This document shows positions 41,002-43,379 of a stretch of DNA of 43,379 bases, one piece after another. The notes below the pieces were generated by a model. It saw only the letters and a list, made by a program, of their open reading frames with translations, made no database searches and had not been told where the DNA came from. How positions within the stretch are numbered: the first letter of the stretch is position 1; every line of letters begins with the position of its first letter. The position numbers were made by a program, and so were the translations under genes. Origin of the DNA: JAHCIE01 sp034431435 (lineage in GTDB: Bacteria > Chloroflexota > Anaerolineae > Epilineales > JAHCIE01); the NCBI GenBank assembly GCA_034431435.1, contig DAOUDG010000040.1, positions 1-43,379 on the forward strand, read 5' to 3'.

Positions 41002-41735
41002 GAGCGCCGCTCCACGGGGAACGCCGGAGCCTCCTCCGCCAGGGGCCAGACATCGCCCTCGCGTACCAGCTTGCCGTGGCGCACCCGTAGCACCCGATCA
41101 GCGACGCCGATAACGTCGCGGCTGTGGGTTGCCATGAGCAGGCTCTTACCCACCTCGCGGGTCAACTCGTCCAGCAACGCCAGGATTCCTCGCCCCGTGT
41201 CCTCGTCCAGATTACCCGTCGGCTCGTCCGCCAGCACCAGCAGCGGGTCATGAGCCAGGGCGCGGGCAATGGCGACGCGCTGCTGTTCGCCCCCCGACAG
41301 GTGGTCGGGATAGGCCGCGCGGCGGTCGGCCAGCCCTACCCGCTCCAGTAGCGAAAGCCCCCGCGCGCGGGCCGCCCGACCCTGGCGGGCCAACTCCACC
41401 GGCAACAAGACATTTTCTTCCACCGTCAGCGTGGGAATGAGATTGAAAAACTGGAAGACAAAGCCGATGTGCTTGCGCCGAAACAGGGTGCGGTCCCGCT
41501 CGCTGAGCCGTGTGATGGGCACGCCATTGACCCAGATATCGCCGCTCGTCGGCGCGTCGATGCCGCTCACCAGGTTGAGCAACGTGCTCTTGCCCGAGCC
41601 GCTCTTGCCCAGCAGCACCACAAACTCGCCGGCCTCAAACTCCCCCGACACGTGGTCCAGCACTGTGTGCGATTGCCCGCCCTCCTCGTATACCTTCACC
41701 ACGTCAACCAACCGAACAATCGCCGTGTTGACCAT
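40998..41735 (-). CDS. ABC transporter ATP-binding protein, LolD/MacB type
   Basis: A 245-residue ATPase partner of the FtsX-like permease. Walker A GKSGSGKST near residues 38-46, Q-loop FVFQFFNLIPTLTVEENV, signature LSGGEQQRVAIARAL, Walker B LLVLADEPTGNLD and switch His in LLMATHSRDV are all present. The sequence is close to LolD/MacB ATPases. ATG at 41735 has GAG upstream. It lies 61 bases after the membrane-protein gene on the same strand. Confidence 0.94.
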   Translation of the reverse strand: MVNTAIVRLVDVVKVYEEGGQSHTVLDHVSGEFEAGEFVVLLGKSGSGKSTLLNLVSGIDAPTSGDIWVNGVPITRLSERDRTLFRRKHIGFVFQFFNLIPTLTVEENVLLPVELARQGRAARARGLSLLERVGLADRRAAYPDHLSGGEQQRVAIARALAHDPLLVLADEPTGNLDEDTGRGILALLDELTREVGKSLLMATHSRDVIGVADRVLRVRHGKLVREGDVWPLAEEAPAFPVERRS

Positions 41736-41796
41736 GCCTACTCAGCCTCAACTTTCCACCCGTCAACTGCCTCAGATCCTCCCGCCCACATCCCAC

Positions 41797-42972
41797 TTAC
41801 GCACCCAGCGCCGCCCCGCTGACGTAGCGCCGTCGATACTCGAGCACCAGCGTCAGGATCACAATCTCGACCAGGGTCAACCCCATCGCCTGAAACAGGT
41901 TGAAGTAGTAGACCATCAGATTCACGACCGTCAGGGACAGCAGCAACGCCAACATCGCCGCCCGCGTGCCCCGCCGCTCGTTGTGCCGGACAAGGTCGTA
42001 ACCCGCCAACACGTACAGCAACCCCACCCCCGTCGCCAGCACGGCGAAGAGCACCAGGACCAGGGGTTCGGTCAACACGTACTGCTGCGGTCCGCTCTGG
42101 AAGGGCAACGAGAAACCACCCGGATCACCCGCCACGAGGGCGCTCAGGGTGAGTACGGTGATCGTGTGCAGCAGCGCCAGCGCCAGAAACGCCGCCACCA
42201 GCAGGCCGCGCAGGCTGCGCCGCCCGATACGCCGCTGGGCGTGGTCGCGGGCCGAAACCAGCGCCTGCTCCAGGCTGGAGGGGTTGGGATCCACCAGATG
42301 CAACTCCTCAGCGCGCACAAAGTCGAGCAACTCAGTCGCCAGTCGATACACGTTACGGTCGGCCGTCTCCTGCCGCACCCGCTCCAGCGACATCTCTAGC
42401 GCCTTCTTCTCGTCGGCGTCGAGATCGTGGTCCAGCACCTCCTTCATCAAGTCCAGCACGCGATACAACTCGGCGCGGGGTGTCAAGGGTGGTGGCTTCT
42501 GCGTCGCCATGTAGATCCACGCCACGATCAGGAACACCGCATAGATGATGGGGGCCGCAATCGGAACAAAGTAATCGTTATTGGCGGTAATGAACTTGCC
42601 CACCTCATCGATGAACAGCCCTACCCCGATCCCCCACAGGAGAGACGACACGGTGAGGGTCCACTGGTTCGACAACAACAGCACCACCAGTGCGCCCGCA
42701 AACAGCAACAACCCACCCCACAGCACGTGGGCCACGTGCACCGCGCCCCCGCCGCCAATCTTGGGGTAGCCGGTCAGTTCCAGGAAGACGCGCGTCACCA
42801 GCACCGACAGGCCAAAACTGACCAGCAGGTACAGCAGGTAGCGCGATGCGTTGAAGCGTCGCACCGGCCGACGGTCGGCGCGCACCAGGCGCGGGCGATG
42901 TTTCGCAGGCGATGTCACCTCAGCCTTCCATTCAGCATACATGCTCACGAGTAGAGATGAACGGTGGGACAC
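41797..42972 (-). CDS. Polytopic membrane protein with central helical domain, function unknown
   Basis: A 391-residue protein with about eight helices: 44-64, 80-100, 105-122, 136-156, then, after a charged, probably coiled cytoplasmic part (160-252), 255-280, 300-324, 338-357 and 362-379. No family was recognised. The GTG at 42972 is preferred since the -10 box ends 5 bases before it (leaderless); an ATG at 42942 is an alternative. It precedes the ABC exporter genes in the same direction, perhaps as a co-expressed partner. Confidence 0.72.
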   Translation of the reverse strand: MSHRSSLLVSMYAEWKAEVTSPAKHRPRLVRADRRPVRRFNASRYLLYLLVSFGLSVLVTRVFLELTGYPKIGGGGAVHVAHVLWGGLLLFAGALVVLLLSNQWTLTVSSLLWGIGVGLFIDEVGKFITANNDYFVPIAAPIIYAVFLIVAWIYMATQKPPPLTPRAELYRVLDLMKEVLDHDLDADEKKALEMSLERVRQETADRNVYRLATELLDFVRAEELHLVDPNPSSLEQALVSARDHAQRRIGRRSLRGLLVAAFLALALLHTITVLTLSALVAGDPGGFSLPFQSGPQQYVLTEPLVLVLFAVLATGVGLLYVLAGYDLVRHNERRGTRAAMLALLLSLTVVNLMVYYFNLFQAMGLTLVEIVILTLVLEYRRRYVSGAALGA

Positions 42973-42977
42973 GTGTC

Positions 42978-43006
42978 ATTCTAGGCGAGTTTCATGCGGG
43001 GTGCAA
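42978..43006 (-). promoter_or_regulatory. Leaderless-type promoter of the membrane protein/ABC operon
   Basis: Minus strand: -35 TTGCAC (43001-43006), 17-base spacer, -10 TAGAAT (42978-42983). The GTG start at 42972 begins 5 bases after the -10 box, so transcription should begin at the start codon. Confidence 0.65.
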
Positions 43007-43089
43007 TTGGCTACCCGCACAAAGGAGACGTGAAAACTAACTCCAGAATTGCCGGGCGGGACGAAACTGGCCTGCCTGGCGCAAACCTA

Positions 43090-43098
43090 TGCTATAAT
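43090..43098 (+). promoter_or_regulatory. Extended -10 promoter of the lipoprotein gene
   Basis: TGC directly before TATAAT (43093-43098) makes an extended -10 box; no good -35 box is seen 17 bases upstream. The leader would be about 75 bases. Confidence 0.6.
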
Positions 43099-43178
43099 TG
43101 GGCCGACGCGCTGCTGTCAGCCCAGATTTACCTCAAGCGCGGGTTTGTGTTGCCTTTCCAAAAGGAGGAAATGCGAAG

Positions 43179-43379
43179 ATGTCCATGATTGTCAAGATGC
43201 TCCTGGCAGTGCTGGCGCTGAGCGTGCTGGCCGCCTGTGGTGGCCAGGCCGCCGCACCGGCCGCGCCCACCACCGCCCCCGCCGCCCCCAAGGCAGCGGC
43301 CCCTACCACGGCCCCTGCGGCGGCCCCCACCACTGCCCCCGCCGCCGCCAAGGCGACCGAGGCCCCCAAGGCCGCCGCC
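43179..43379 (+). CDS. Lipoprotein, N-terminal part only (probable ABC solute-binding protein)
   Basis: The first 67 residues of an exported lipoprotein, cut by the right edge. A short signal peptide (MSMIVKMLLAVLALSVLAAC) ends in a lipobox with the acylated Cys at residue 20. It is followed by GGQ and a long Ala/Pro/Thr/Lys linker with repeated AAPTTAPAA units. Such linkers are common on solute-binding proteins of ABC importers in Chloroflexota, but the functional domain is outside the window. A strong AAGGAGG (43162-43168) precedes the ATG by 10 bases. Confidence 0.82.
   Translation, partial: MSMIVKMLLAVLALSVLAACGGQAAAPAAPTTAPAAPKAAAPTTAPAAAPTTAPAAAKATEAPKAAA

Noticed and set aside
42994..43188. 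64-codon plus-strand ORF ahead of the lipoprotein gene
   Set aside because: It runs through the promoter and ribosome-binding site of the lipoprotein gene and has no start signal of its own.

Overview
This is a high-GC, gene-dense bacterial chromosome segment, most likely from a Chloroflexota (Anaerolineae/Caldilineae-like) organism. The lineage is inferred, not proven. It rests on high GC, Thr/Pro or Ala/Pro/Thr linkers behind the export signals of secreted proteins, an F420-type LLM oxidoreductase, short HisG plus HisZ, and leaderless promoters. No rRNA, clear tRNA, CRISPR array, integrase or transposase was seen.

Region by region. (1) 1-5185 is a carbon-storage/lipid module: an acyl-CoA ligase (cut by the left edge) and an SCP2 lipid-binding protein on the minus strand, facing a phasin, a PhaR-type regulator and a patatin-like lipase on the plus strand. 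The SCP2, phasin and phaR promoters carry copies of one palindrome, TTGACGCA-N-TGCGTCAA, probably the PhaR operator. (2) 5226-7938 is an RIO-kinase/MFS-efflux operon behind a 420-base structured leader with a 14-codon ORF and an intrinsic terminator, which looks like an attenuator. (3) 7945-12828 holds a methyltransferase, an LLM oxidoreductase, a GT-C-like membrane protein and two small membrane proteins. (4) 12926-21617 is the first histidine operon on the minus strand: hisZ, hisG, a DUF6994-like gene, a thioesterase, hisD, an ADP-ribosylglycohydrolase homologue with altered metal ligands, hisC, a CpXC protein and hisB. (5) 21802-25318 holds a chelatase-like AAA/VWA protein, a histidine phosphatase and a LuxR-type response regulator. 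(6) 25435-28172 (minus) is a HD hydrolase, a TIM-barrel isomerase and an unrecognised protein. (7) 28306-34941 is the second histidine operon: nucleoside hydrolase, hisH, NUDIX, hisA, hisF, a YqeK-HisI fusion, hisE and purH. (8) 34955-43379 holds a sugar dehydrogenase, two Gfo/Idh/MocA oxidoreductases, an ABC exporter, a membrane protein, and the beginning of a lipoprotein.

How it works together. The two his operons encode HisZ, G, D, C, B and HisH, A, F, I, E, which is every step except a recognisable histidinol-phosphate phosphatase. PurH, at the end of the second operon, uses the AICAR released by HisH/HisF, so histidine synthesis and purine salvage are transcriptionally joined. The left module is consistent with polyhydroxyalkanoate (PHA) granule biology, but no PHA synthase lies in the window.

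Most notable: the five-site operator cluster, the attenuated RIO/MFS leader, the YqeK-HisI fusion, the altered metal site in the ARH homologue, and a GC-rich palindromic element that appears in frame inside three different protein genes.
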